A stretch of 64,000 nucleotides of DNA from contig CAWETB010000015.1 of assembly GCA_963811885.1 (NCBI GenBank), forward strand, positions 372,001-436,000. The letters are read 5' to 3'. Below the pieces are notes generated by a model. The model made no database searches. It had not been told where the DNA came from and was given only the letters and a program-made list of their open reading frames with translations. The translations under genes were made by a program, and so were the position numbers. Below are positions 1 to 7,422 of this stretch, piece after piece. The stretch is from Gaiellasilicea sp963811885 (GTDB taxonomy: Bacteria > Actinomycetota > Thermoleophilia > Gaiellales > Gaiellaceae). The number at the start of each line of letters is the position of its first letter. The stretch's first letter is position 1.

Positions 1-195
1 CTGGCGTCACCGAGGCTCAGCAAGGCCGACCCTCAGAGCAGCGGCGTGAGCGAAGGCTTACCCGCGTTTGTATCTAGCTTCACAATACTGCGCGCCGACA
101 TGAAGCCGTAGCGCCCGGCTTCGAAGGCGATGACTCGTCGGGCGTCATTCGCGAACACTGGCGCAGCCGAGAATCTCGATTACCACCCCGTCTCC

Positions 196-526
196 CTAGC
201 TGCGACTCCTCTCCAGGGCTTGGAGAAGGGTGTAGCTGTCCCCGCGCCTTGAAGTCTTCGCGCCGTTCACGCGCAGCGAGGTAGTCGGCGGGATCTTCGA
301 CGTGGAGCTGGACACCGGCCGCGTACGCAGAGAGAGACATCACGGGCATCCCGCGCTCCTCCCAGACAACGACGGTTCGATCACCGTCGGGCGTCAAGGT
401 GATCTCGATCTCCTGCTCGTCCGGCTCCTCCGAGTCGGCGATCCGCACAAGGAGTCGCCGGAAAGGAATGCAGTCCTCGACGCGACCGCTGCCTTCCCAT
501 CCGCTAGCGAGCAGGTCGTGCGCGGT
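196..526 (-). pseudogene. SRPBCC (AHSA1-like) domain protein, C-terminal remnant
   Basis: The minus-strand reading gives a recognisable C-terminal part of an SRPBCC/START-type ligand-binding domain (Activator of Hsp90 ATPase 1-like). The visible run includes EIEITLTPDGDRTVVVWEER and then a helix with GVQLHVEDPADYLA, typical of the family's last strands and helix. The N-terminal half of the usual ~140-160 aa domain is missing, and the end appears to be reached only by a frame change near 250 (tag at 196-198). I infer a decayed gene in the island remnant next to tRNA-Glu. Function in this genome is probably lost. Confidence 0.45.
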
Positions 527-599
527 ACTCACCGCCGGGCGCGTAGGTCAGCATCGACGCTGCCGTACTTCAGCCTCGAGACCGCGACGGGCCGCTGAG

Positions 600-846
600 C
601 CGACGACGTCGGGTTCACGGGAGCGATCCCGACGATGTCGAGGCTGACCTGTGCATCGACAGAACGCGGATCTACGCGATGGGGATGTCGAACGGCGGCA
701 TGTTCGTCTCGACGCTTGCGTGCACGCTCGGCGACCGCATCGCCGCCGTCGCGCCGGTCGCTGGGGTTCACCTGCTCCCCGACTGTGGCGGGCGGCCGGT
801 GCCGATCATCGTCTCGCATGGCACCTCTGCCCTTGCCGTCGACTGA
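600..846 (+). pseudogene. PHB depolymerase / CE1-type esterase fragment
   Basis: Frame 1 reads a nucleophile-elbow segment RIYAMGMSNGGMFVSTLAC followed by DRIAAVAPVAGV and RPVPIIVSHGT. This is the alpha/beta-hydrolase core of the poly(3-hydroxybutyrate) depolymerase/LpqC esterase family (catalytic Ser in GMSNGG). The strand before it (DDVGFTGAI) is in another frame, so at least one frameshift separates them, and both the signal-peptide half and the acid/His half are missing. A TGA at 844-846 ends the fragment. The piece is too short to be active. It lies among other truncated genes, which supports decay of a transferred segment. Confidence 0.5.
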
Positions 847-1290
847 TTCCAACGTTGGCGTCGGATCCCGACCGGCTCCGGCATCTGCTCATTCGCCAGG
901 TTCAGCTCCGGATGTTTGAAGTGGTGTCCGAGACGCCGGTCACCTCGTGGTCGAGTCGTGGGTGAGACACAACGATGCATCCACATGAGTCGGGTCCACC
1001 GACGGAACATGGTCGAGCGAACGCTAACCAGAAGCGACGCGGAGGAGACCGCCGTTCGCGGCGTCGGGTCAGGCGTCATTCCTGGACGCTGGCCCAGGCG
1101 AGCGCGGTGGTGGTCGCCTCGTCCAATCAGCGGACTCCCCGGAGCGTTCGGCGGTTCCGGCCCGGCGCTATCCCCGAACGATGGCCAGTAGCTGCATGCT
1201 CGGGGGTCGCGGTGGGACGTCGCATGCCTCGCGCCCGGTGCGGGCAAAGCCAATTCGCGGTCGTCAGCGATGGGCGGTCACCGGTGTCAT
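847..1290. other. Gene-free stretch in decayed island
   Basis: About 440 bases with short GC-driven open frames on both strands but no recognisable domain, no tRNA and no convincing terminator. It lies between the esterase fragment and the recombinase remnant. I see nothing assignable here. Confidence 0.4.
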
Positions 1291-1295
1291 CTGCT

Positions 1296-1528
1296 ACGGG
1301 CTGACTTGGGATCCGAATCAGTGGGTGCCGTTCGCGACCGCAGACCGACTGCGGACGGCGATCGCCCGTCGCATGCACCGCGTCCGGCGTTCCCGCCTTC
1401 AGCCCTCACGACCTGGCGCACGCCGCGCCAGCTTGCACACTCGGACGGTCTCGGCCGCGCAGGCGTCGTCCTGGCTCGGCCATTCCGCACAGGAACATCT
1501 GCGGACTTACGCGCACCGAATAGAGAGA
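1296..1528 (+). pseudogene. Tyrosine recombinase (phage-type integrase) C-terminal remnant
   Basis: Three pieces in two frames join into the classical C-terminal catalytic domain of a tyrosine recombinase. The first is WVPFATADRLRTAIARR (frame 2). The second is GVPAFSPHDLAHA (frame 3, the H-x-L-R/A-H box). The third is ASSWLGHSAQEHLRTYAHRI (frame 2, the LGH box and the catalytic Tyr in RTYAH). Two frameshifts and loss of the N-terminal half make it non-functional. It reads directly into the 3' end of tRNA-Glu (1529), the usual position of an integrase beside its attachment site. I infer that an element once integrated at this tRNA. Confidence 0.6.
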
Positions 1529-1601
1529 AGGCCCATACGGGATTCGAACCCGTGCCGCCGCCGTGAGAGGGCGGTGTCCTAGGCCACTAGACGAATGGGC
1601 C
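1529..1601 (-). tRNA. tRNA-Glu (anticodon CTC)
   Basis: The minus strand folds as a cloverleaf: acceptor GGCCCAT/ATGGGCC, a D arm with GTCTAGTGGCCTAGGAC, anticodon stem CCGCC/GGCGG around loop CTCTCAC (anticodon CTC, codon GAG), and T arm with GGTTCGAATCC. CCA is not encoded. The base at the discriminator position is T, which is uncommon. A TACACT hexamer about 13 nt upstream (1615-1620) could be its -10 box. The 3' end abuts a decayed integrase, so the gene probably served as an attachment site. Confidence 0.93.
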
Positions 1602-1693
1602 GTGGCGCTGCGGCAGTGTAGCTGAACCGAGATCAAGGCTTTACCAAGGCTTTGCCTTCGCTTGCCCGGCTGTTGGGAGGCCCCCGGGCATCC

Positions 1694-1720
1694 TCCTCCT
1701 CGTAAGCAATTCGAGGAGGA
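1694..1720 (+). promoter_or_regulatory. Hairpin sequestering the Shine-Dalgarno of the next gene
   Basis: TCCTCCTCG (1694-1702) and CGAGGAGGA (1712-1720) are perfect 9-bp complements around a 9-nt loop. The right arm is itself the ribosome binding site (GAGGAGG) of the gene starting at 1726. In RNA this would bury the SD, so translation could depend on unfolding. Confidence 0.55.
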
Positions 1721-1725
1721 AATCG

Positions 1726-2204
1726 ATGATGACGAAGCTTCTGATCGGCCTGTTGGGGGCCGGTGTGATCGCAACGCGGCGGCTACGCCGCCGCGACCGG
1801 GCTCGAGACCGACCCGGCCCGCACCGTCTCGCTCCCCGGTGCCACGAGCACCGAGGACACGACGACGGCCGCGACCTCGGCCGCGACGACGACCGACGAT
1901 CTCAACGACGTCTCCGGCCCGTGCGACGAGGCGGAGCACCGGAACGATCCGCGCTGCACGGGCGCCGCGCACGCCGGCGCCGGCACCCGCGCCGGTCGTG
2001 ACGACGGCTGACGACGACGGGCCGGGCGACATCTCCGGACCCTGCGACGAGGCCGAGCACCGCAACGACCCGCGCTGCACCGGCGGGGCTGCAGCCGACG
2101 ACCGGGGCCACGACGACGACCGCGGCGGCGACGACAGCTCGGGCCACGGCTCCGGCTCCGGTGGCGGCGACGACCGCTCCGGCTCGAACAGCGGCAAGGG
2201 CTAG
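1726..2204 (+). CDS. Secreted acidic Gly-rich protein with duplicated Cys motif (frameshifted)
   Basis: The start is ATG-ATG after a strong GAGGAGG site, followed by a short signal-peptide-like segment MMTKLLIGLLGAGVIA. The sequence then has to change frame near 1775 and again near 1965 to stay meaningful. After correction the protein carries two copies of SGPCDEAEHRNDPRCTG, each with two cysteines, separated by Thr/Ala/Pro-rich linkers. It ends in an Asp/Gly/Ser-rich tail with stop at 2202-2204. I do not recognise the family. The repeated motif suggests a secreted disulfide-bonded unit present twice. The frameshifts lie in repetitive GC-rich sequence and may be assembly errors. It is followed 36 bp later by a cupredoxin gene. 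Confidence 0.6.
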
Positions 2205-2240
2205 TCCACGACAACCACAACCATCCGAGGAGAACACACG

Positions 2241-2597
2241 ATGAAGCTGATCCTGCTCAGCCTGATCGCGACGGCTGTCGCGGCCGTCTCACTGGCTGCG
2301 GTCGCGCAGAGCGCCACAACCGCCCAGACCGTCCGCGTGACCGAGGTCGACTACTCGATCCGGCTCTCGGCCAAGCCGAAGCCGGGCGTCGTCAAGTTCG
2401 TAGTCCGGAACGCCGGCGACGACGGCCACGACTTCTGGGTCAAGGGCGGCGGCAAGACCTGGAGGACGCGCGTCATCGGCCAGGCGGGGGCGGCGACGCT
2501 CACCGCGAAGCTGAAGAAGGGCGTCAAGTACGCGTTCTGGTGCAGCGTCGGCTCGCACCGGTCGAAGGGCATGAGCGGAAGCTTCGTCGCCCGCTGA
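2241..2597 (+). CDS. Secreted cupredoxin-like (plastocyanin/azurin fold) protein
   Basis: The protein has 118 aa with an N-terminal signal peptide (hydrophobic 3-22, Ala-rich cleavage region). It then has a single small beta-domain ending in YAFWCSVGSHRSKGMSG. This matches the type-I copper motif in which Cys, His and Met bind copper, and an upstream His in DGHDFWV would be the fourth ligand. The likely role is a periplasmic or extracellular copper electron carrier or copper-binding protein. The start follows GAGGAGAAC. A strong hairpin follows the stop, so it probably ends a transcription unit with the Cys-repeat protein upstream. Confidence 0.8.
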   Translation: MKLILLSLIATAVAAVSLAAVAQSATTAQTVRVTEVDYSIRLSAKPKPGVVKFVVRNAGDDGHDFWVKGGGKTWRTRVIGQAGAATLTAKLKKGVKYAFWCSVGSHRSKGMSGSFVAR

Positions 2598-2603
2598 GCT
2601 GCT

Positions 2604-2640
2604 CCGCCCGCTCCGCGCTTTCGGGCGCGGGGCGGGCGGG
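2604..2640 (+). terminator. Strong GC hairpin after the cupredoxin gene
   Basis: CCGCCCGC-T-CCGCGC (2604-2618) pairs with GCGCGG-G-GCGGGCGG (2625-2639) around a 6-nt loop. This gives a ~15-bp stem placed 7 bp after the stop codon and 14 bp before the response-regulator start. There is no T tract, so it is a probable but not classical terminator. Confidence 0.55.
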
Positions 2641-2653
2641 CACACTTCCTCCC

Positions 2654-3346
2654 ATGGCGCACGCGAAGCGGACGATCCTGCTGGTCGAGGACGAGGAGTC
2701 GATCACGACCCCGCTCGCCGAGGCGCTCGAGCGCGACGGCTTCCACACCGAGATCGCGCACACCGTCGCCGACGGGCTCGCCAAGGGAAAGGCGAGCCGC
2801 CCCGACCTCGTCCTGCTCGACATCGGGCTCCCGGACGGCTCCGGGCTCGACGTCTGCCGCGAGCTGCGCATGTCGTCGAGCGTCCCGATCATCATCCTCT
2901 CCGCGCGCGGCGAGGAGGCCGACCGCGTCGTCGGGCTGGAGCTCGGCGCCGACGACTACGTCGTCAAGCCGTTCAGCGCCCGCGAGGTGATCGCCCGGAT
3001 CCGCGCGGTGCTGCGGCGCGCCAGCGCGCCCGCCGGTGTCGGCGACACGCCGATCGAGATCGGCCCCGTCCGCCTCGACCCGGCCAAGCGCACCGCGACC
3101 CTGCACGGGGAACCCGTCGAGCTCGCCCGCAAGGAGTTCGACCTGCTGGCGCTGCTGATGCAGGAAGCGGGGAGCGTCGTCACGCGCGAGCGGCTGATCG
3201 ACGAGGTCTGGGACGTGAACTGGTTCGGCTCGACGAAGACGCTCGACGTCCACATCAGCACGCTGCGCAAGAAGCTCGAGCCGGGCCTGATCCATACCGC
3301 GCGCGGCGTCGGCTTCCGCTTCTCCTCTCCCGAGGAGCTGACGTGA
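2654..3346 (+). CDS. OmpR/PhoB-type response regulator
   Basis: This 230-aa two-domain regulator has a receiver domain at residues ~6-120 with acidic pocket E12-D13, phosphoacceptor D56 (LVLLDIGLPDG), S83 and K105 (VVKPFSA). A winged-helix DNA-binding domain (~135-225, ending HTARGVGFRF) follows. The ATG at 2654 is chosen because it places the usual ILLVEDEE strand at residue 8; upstream in-frame sequence lies in the hairpin. It overlaps the histidine kinase gene by 4 bp (GTGA), so the two are translationally coupled. Signal and target genes are unknown. Confidence 0.92.
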   Translation: MAHAKRTILLVEDEESITTPLAEALERDGFHTEIAHTVADGLAKGKASRPDLVLLDIGLPDGSGLDVCRELRMSSSVPIIILSARGEEADRVVGLELGADDYVVKPFSAREVIARIRAVLRRASAPAGVGDTPIEIGPVRLDPAKRTATLHGEPVELARKEFDLLALLMQEAGSVVTRERLIDEVWDVNWFGSTKTLDVHISTLRKKLEPGLIHTARGVGFRFSSPEELT

Positions 3347-4710
3347 GCCTGCGGCTGAAGCTGCTGGCGGCGTTCGCCTACGTGCTCGTGCTCGTCCTGA
3401 TCGCGCTCGAGATCCCGCTCGTGCTCAGTCTCTCCAGCAGGGTCGACAGCGAGGTGCGCTCGCAGGCGACGGCGCAGGCGCAGGTCGTGGCTGCCGCAGC
3501 CTCGGCGAGGATCGGCGACCGCGCGCAGCTGCAGCGCGTCGTCGCCCAGGCGGGACGCGATCTCGGCGCCCGCGTGATCGTCGTCGGGCCGCGCGGCGCG
3601 CTGCTCGCCGACTCGGCCGGCAGTGGGCTTCGCAGCGAGTCCTATGCCAACCGGCCCGAGATCGCGTCCGCGCTCGCCGGCACCTCGCGCCAGGGGACGA
3701 GGCACAGCGACACCGTGGGCGAGGAGCTGCTCTTCACGGCCGTGCCGATCCTCGACCAGGGACGCACCGTCGGCGCGGTCAGGGTGACGCAGAGCAACGC
3801 CGCCGTGTCCGAGCGGGTGCGCCGCAACGTGCTCGTCGTCGTCGGTGTCGGCCTGGCGGCGCTCGCCCTCGGCCTCGGGCTCGCCTGGGTGCTCGCAGGC
3901 TCGCTCGCCCGGCCGCTGCGAGGGCTGGCGCACACGGCCCGCCGCGTCGAGGACGGCGAGCTCGATGCACGAGCGGACGTGATCGGCGCGCGCGAGCAGC
4001 AGGAGGTCGCGATCGCATTCAACGAGATGACCGACCGGCTCGGCCAGGTGCTGGAGGCGCAGCGCGAGTTCGTCGGCAACGCCTCACATCAGCTGCGGAC
4101 GCCTCTCACCGGCCTCCGGCTGCGACTCGAGGCTGCCGGGCTGAAGAGCGACGACCCCGCGGTGCAGCGGGAGCTCGAGCTCGCCGAGGCGGAGGTCGAG
4201 CGGCTGACGCGGCTGCTCAACTCCCTGCTCACGCTCGCCCGGGACGGCGACCGGCCGACGCTGCGGGCGCCCGTCTCGCTCCGGAGCGCCTCCGAGTCGG
4301 CGTACGAGCGCTGGCTCCCGCGGGCCGAGTCGAGCGGGCATCTGCTGGCCCTCGACGGCGACGGCGACGCGTTCGTCCGCGCCGCGGACGAGGACGTTGC
4401 GATCACGCTCGACAACCTGATCGAGAACGCGCTCGTCTACGCGCCGGCCGGAACGACGGTGACGGTGACCTGGGACCCCAACGGCCATCTCGCAGTGCTC
4501 GACGAGGGGCCGGGCGTGCCGCCGGGTGACGAGCGCCGTGTCTTCGAGCGGTTCCGCCGTGGCCGCACCGACAGGCCCGGAACCGGGCTCGGCCTCGCAA
4601 TCGTCGAGGCACTGGCGCGGCGCTGGGGCGGCTCCGCGTCGATCAGCACGCGTGACGGCGGCACCGGCACGCGCGCCGAGGTCGTCCTGCCGCTGGCGGG
4701 GACGAGCTGA
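3343..4710 (+). CDS. Membrane sensor histidine kinase
   Basis: The kinase has 455 aa. TM1 spans ~8-28, followed by an extracytoplasmic sensor region of ~130 aa, TM2 (~163-188) and HAMP (~188-238). The dimerisation/phosphoacceptor helix has ASHQLRTPL with H249. The catalytic ATPase domain has an N box (DNLIENAL), G1 (DEGPGVP) and G2 (GTGLGLAIVEALA). It would autophosphorylate and pass phosphate to the response regulator encoded just upstream (4-bp overlap). The GTG start at 3343 is fixed by that overlap. It is an intact, ordinary EnvZ/CpxA-like kinase, and the ligand cannot be inferred. Confidence 0.92.
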   Translation: MSLRLKLLAAFAYVLVLVLIALEIPLVLSLSSRVDSEVRSQATAQAQVVAAAASARIGDRAQLQRVVAQAGRDLGARVIVVGPRGALLADSAGSGLRSESYANRPEIASALAGTSRQGTRHSDTVGEELLFTAVPILDQGRTVGAVRVTQSNAAVSERVRRNVLVVVGVGLAALALGLGLAWVLAGSLARPLRGLAHTARRVEDGELDARADVIGAREQQEVAIAFNEMTDRLGQVLEAQREFVGNASHQLRTPLTGLRLRLEAAGLKSDDPAVQRELELAEAEVERLTRLLNSLLTLARDGDRPTLRAPVSLRSASESAYERWLPRAESSGHLLALDGDGDAFVRAADEDVAITLDNLIENALVYAPAGTTVTVTWDPNGHLAVLDEGPGVPPGDERRVFERFRRGRTDRPGTGLGLAIVEALARRWGGSASISTRDGGTGTRAEVVLPLAGTS

Positions 4711-5024
4711 TGCGCACGGTGCTGCTCGGCCTGCTCGGGCTCGTGCTCGCCGTGACCGTGGGCCTCGGCGTCCACCTGCTCACGCGCGGCACGATCTCGC
4801 TGCCCGTCGTCCGCCTCGAGCCGGCGCCCGCGCTCGCGCCTCCGGCGGCGACGACGACGAATCGCACGACGAGCGAGCGCACAGAGACGGAGACGCGGTC
4901 GACACCGAGCACGACGAGCGGCTCGACCGAGACCGGCGACGACAACTCGGGCCGGGGACGGGGGAGAGGCCGCTCCGGCGACGACTCCGGCGGCAACAGC
5001 GGCCGTGGCGGCGGCGACGACTGA
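4710..5024 (+). CDS. Small single-pass membrane or secreted protein with Ser/Thr/Gly tail
   Basis: The protein has 104 aa. An N-terminal hydrophobic segment (~3-25) is followed by a Thr/Ser/Glu-rich stretch and a Gly/Arg/Asp-rich tail. It resembles in style the Cys-repeat protein at 1726, which also ends in a Gly/Ser/Asp tail. The start overlaps the kinase stop (TGATG), so it belongs to the two-component operon. The extracytoplasmic tail might act as an accessory to the sensor, but this is inference only. No known domain is seen. Confidence 0.65.
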   Translation: MRTVLLGLLGLVLAVTVGLGVHLLTRGTISLPVVRLEPAPALAPPAATTTNRTTSERTETETRSTPSTTSGSTETGDDNSGRGRGRGRSGDDSGGNSGRGGGDD

Positions 5025-5032
5025 GCCGCGCG

Positions 5033-5038
5033 TAGGCT
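5033..5038 (+). promoter_or_regulatory. Leaderless-type -10 box for the GST gene
   Basis: TAGGCT, then 6 nt, then ATG at 5045. No Shine-Dalgarno is present, which fits leaderless transcription. Confidence 0.5.
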
Positions 5039-5044
5039 CTCTTG

Positions 5045-5666
5045 ATGGGTCTGACGCTCTACCGGATCCCGTTCTCGACGAACGTGGAGCGGGTCGCGCT
5101 CGCGCTCGCGCACAAGGGGGTGGACGTCGACTGGGTCGACGTCGATCCCGACGACCGCGGCCCGGTGGTGGCGATCAGCGGCCAGGAGCTCGTGCCCGTC
5201 CTCGTCGACGGCGACCTCGTCCTGCACGACTCGCCGCGCATCCTCGAGCACCTCGAGGAGCGCTTCCCGGAGCCGCCGCTCTTCCCGGCCGACGTCGCGC
5301 GCCGCGAGGAGCTGCGGAGCTTCCTGGACTGGTTCAACCAGGTCTGGAAGCTGCCGCCGAACCTGATTGCCGCGGAGGAGCTGAAGCCGGCGCCGGACCG
5401 GGAGCTGATCGCCGAGCTCGCGCGGCAGGATCGCAGCCTCGCTCGACCGCTTCGAGGCGCTCCTCGCCGGCCGTGACTTCCTCTTCGGCGACGCGCTGAC
5501 CGCCGCCGACGTGACCGCGTTCCCGTTCCTGAAGTACGCCCTGCTCTGGACGGACGGCGATCCCGACCGTTTTCACGAGATCCTCCGCGAGACGATGCCG
5601 CTCGGCGATCGCTATCCGCGGCTCGAAGCGTGGATCCGGCGCATCGACGATCTGCCGCGCGCGTAG
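5045..5666 (+). CDS. Glutathione S-transferase-like protein (frameshifted)
   Basis: The N-terminal thioredoxin fold of a GST is clear: LTLYRIPFSTNVERVALAL, then VPVLVDGDLVLHDSPRILEHLEE with the cis-Pro strand and the Ser-containing GSH-site turn. After about residue 128 (near 5430) the frame must shift by one base to continue as the all-alpha C-terminal domain (SLDRFEALLAGRDFLFGD, then ADVTAFPFLKY), ending at tag 5664-5666. The corrected length of ~206 aa is normal for the family. Actinobacteria often use other thiols, so the substrate may be a different thiol. The single-base shift is probably an assembly error. Confidence 0.75.
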
Positions 5667-5722
5667 GGAAGAAGCCGACCCGCTCCACCGTCCTGTCGTC
5701 AGACGACGGAAAGGAGCACCCG

Positions 5723-5892
5723 ATGCATCCGACACTCATGCACGAGATTGCGCGGTATCGCCAGGCCGACCTGCTCCGTGAGGCCGAGCGTGCGCGGCTG
5801 GCCCACCAGGCCAGCACAGAGGGGGAAGCACCCGGCGCCGCTGGCTGCGCCGGCGCGAGCGCACGGCCTTCAAGCCGGCGTTCGGACGGTAG
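5723..5892 (+). CDS. Small basic protein (frameshifted at a G run)
   Basis: The ATG at 5723 follows an AAAGGAG site. The first ~32 residues are a charged helix (MHPTLMHEIARYRQADLLRE). At the GGGGG run near 5830 a one-base shift gives a more natural basic tail (RRRWLRRRERTAFKP) ending at tag 5890-5892, about 56 aa in total. Short proteins beginning MHP-L and ending in an Arg-rich tail are common in Actinobacteria, but I know no function. Without the shift the frame runs into low-complexity antisense sequence of the next gene. Confidence 0.45.
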
Positions 5893-5901
5893 CGGCGGCC
5901 G

Positions 5902-6481
5902 CTACCGGGCAGCTGATGCCGCGACGGCGCGCCGTGCAGCGTCCGTCGCGGCGTCGGCGAGCCGTTGGGCGTGCAGGACTCGCTCGTCGCCCGGCATCGA
6001 GACGAGGTTCGCCGCGACGAGGCCGGCGGCGGAGCGCGCCGCGGCCTCGGCGAGAATCGACGCGGCAGCCGCGTCCTCGGCGCCGCCGCGGCATGCATGC
6101 TGCGCCGCCTCCGCGCCGAGCAGGGCGACGTCGTAGGCGCATTCCGCGATCGAGAGCGGGAGCTCGGCGGCGGTCTCGAGCGCCTTGCCGATCGCCTGGT
6201 CGCGCCCGCCGTCCTCCGACGCGCCGTCGATCAGCGCCAGCGCCTCGAGGTAGGCCTCCTCGTTCGCCTCCGCGAGCCGCTCGACCCGCGAGCGCAGCGC
6301 CTGCGCCTGAGCGGAGACGCCCTTGCCCTCGTCCCACTCGTTCGAGCGCCGCGCGGCCGAGGCGATCAGGCCCGGCGGCCATCGCGACCACGACGGCCGA
6401 GACGGCGCCGGCACCGGGAGCAGCCGACGGCCCGGCGATCTCGTCGAGCATGACACGCAGGTCGCGGTCGTAGAGCGCCAC
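5902..6481 (-). CDS. Cyclodeaminase/cyclohydrolase family protein (FTCD C-terminal type, frameshifted)
   Basis: The product resembles the C-terminal formimidoyl-THF cyclodeaminase domain of FTCD and methenyl-THF cyclohydrolase FchA. It begins LRVMLDEIAGPSAAPGAGAV, the characteristic P-G-G/A-G turn. A one-base shift near 6370 then leads into a long helical region (SNEWDEGKGVSAQAQALRSR, and the AARSAAGLVAANLVSM helix). The usual length is ~190-210 aa, which matches the corrected product. It would convert 5-formimino-THF to 5,10-methenyl-THF plus ammonia, the step after the glutamate formimidoyltransferase encoded at 16473. The start is GTG at 6481. It lies 13 bp after the small gene downstream of the ECF sigma factor, on the same strand. 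Confidence 0.75.
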
Positions 6482-6494
6482 TACAGCATGAGCA

Positions 6495-6764
6495 TCACTG
6501 ATCGAGCTCGGGCAGGCAAGCCCGGACTGCTTCGACCAGCTCGTCGGTCGGCTCGTAGCCGGCCGCCGTGAGCGCCGCCTCGAGGTCGTCGACGAGCATG
6601 ACGCGGAACTCTGCGTCGACGCGTGCGCGCTCGACGATCTCGTCGATCCCGAGACGGGCAGCAGGCAGCTCTTGCGCAGCCCGAACCCACCCGGCCGGAG
6701 CCGGGGGCAGGTCGCTCAGAAGCTCGCCCAGGCGTTCTTCGTCGTATCCGGATGTGGCGCTCAC
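6495..6764 (-). CDS. Hypothetical 89-aa acidic helical protein in sigma factor operon
   Basis: A small, acidic, mostly helical protein with the segment LPPAPAGWVRAAQELPAARL and a C-terminal helix rich in Glu, Asp and Val. There is no membrane segment and no cysteine cluster, so it is not a classical zinc anti-sigma factor. Its start overlaps the ECF sigma factor stop by 4 bp, so it is translationally coupled and might modulate that sigma factor. This rests on position only. The cyclodeaminase follows on the same strand. Confidence 0.65.
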   Translation of the reverse strand: MSATSGYDEERLGELLSDLPPAPAGWVRAAQELPAARLGIDEIVERARVDAEFRVMLVDDLEAALTAAGYEPTDELVEAVRACLPELDQ

Positions 6765-7318
6765 GATCCTCCAGACGTATCGGGGCTCGGTTTTCTTCCC
6801 TCGAGTTTTTCACGCAGTTTGCCGAGGCACCGGGAGATCCTGCTGGCGATCGTCCCGGCCGGCAGCTCGAGCGCCTCGCCGATGGTGCGGTAGCTCTCGT
6901 CGCGGGCGAAGAAGCGGTCGAGAATCTCGCGGCAGTCGGCCGAGAGCGCCTCGAGCCCGTCGTGGACGTCGAGTGCCTCATCCAGGCGCTCCAGCACCGC
7001 GTCGGTCTCCTCGGCGGCCGGCTCTTCCGCCGGCTGCTCCCGAGCCGACGTCCGCAGCCGGTCGACGCAGGCGTTGCGTGTCAGCTGCGCCAGCCACGGT
7101 CGGATCGCGGTGTCGTCGCGGAGCGAGCCGAGCCGCTCGTACGCGCGGGCGAAGACATCCTGGAAGACGTCCTCGGCGTCGTGCTCCGGCAGCCGGTAGG
7201 CGCGGACGGCGATCGCGTAGACGTAGCGCGAGAAGCGCTCTACGAGCTCGTTCCAGGCGGCCGCTTCACCTGCCCGACACCGTCCGACGAGCTGTGCGTC
7301 GCTGAGCTCCATCGTCAT
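6761..7318 (-). CDS. ECF-type sigma-70 family RNA polymerase sigma factor
   Basis: Region 2 (SDAQLVGRCRAGEAAAWNEL, then DAEDVFQDVFARAYERL and RPWLAQLTRNACVDRLR) is followed by an acidic linker. Region 4 (LSADCREILDRFFARDESYR, then GTIASRISRCLGKLREKL) has the helix-turn-helix. Total length is ~185 aa. I choose ATG 7318; an upstream TTG (7336) is possible. The product would direct RNA polymerase to a specific promoter set. The divergent neighbour at 7423 encodes a repeat surface protein and shares the intergenic region, so it is a candidate target. Confidence 0.88.
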   Translation of the reverse strand: MTMELSDAQLVGRCRAGEAAAWNELVERFSRYVYAIAVRAYRLPEHDAEDVFQDVFARAYERLGSLRDDTAIRPWLAQLTRNACVDRLRTSAREQPAEEPAAEETDAVLERLDEALDVHDGLEALSADCREILDRFFARDESYRTIGEALELPAGTIASRISRCLGKLREKLEGRKPSPDTSGGS

Positions 7319-7422
7319 GGCCGAACAGTCATTCAAGCGCGATTCGACGTCGAAAGGGAAGAAAGCTGTGCCCTCCTCCGTCTAGCTGGCTCAGGCAGGG
7401 GTCGAGCAGGAGGAGGAGCAAG

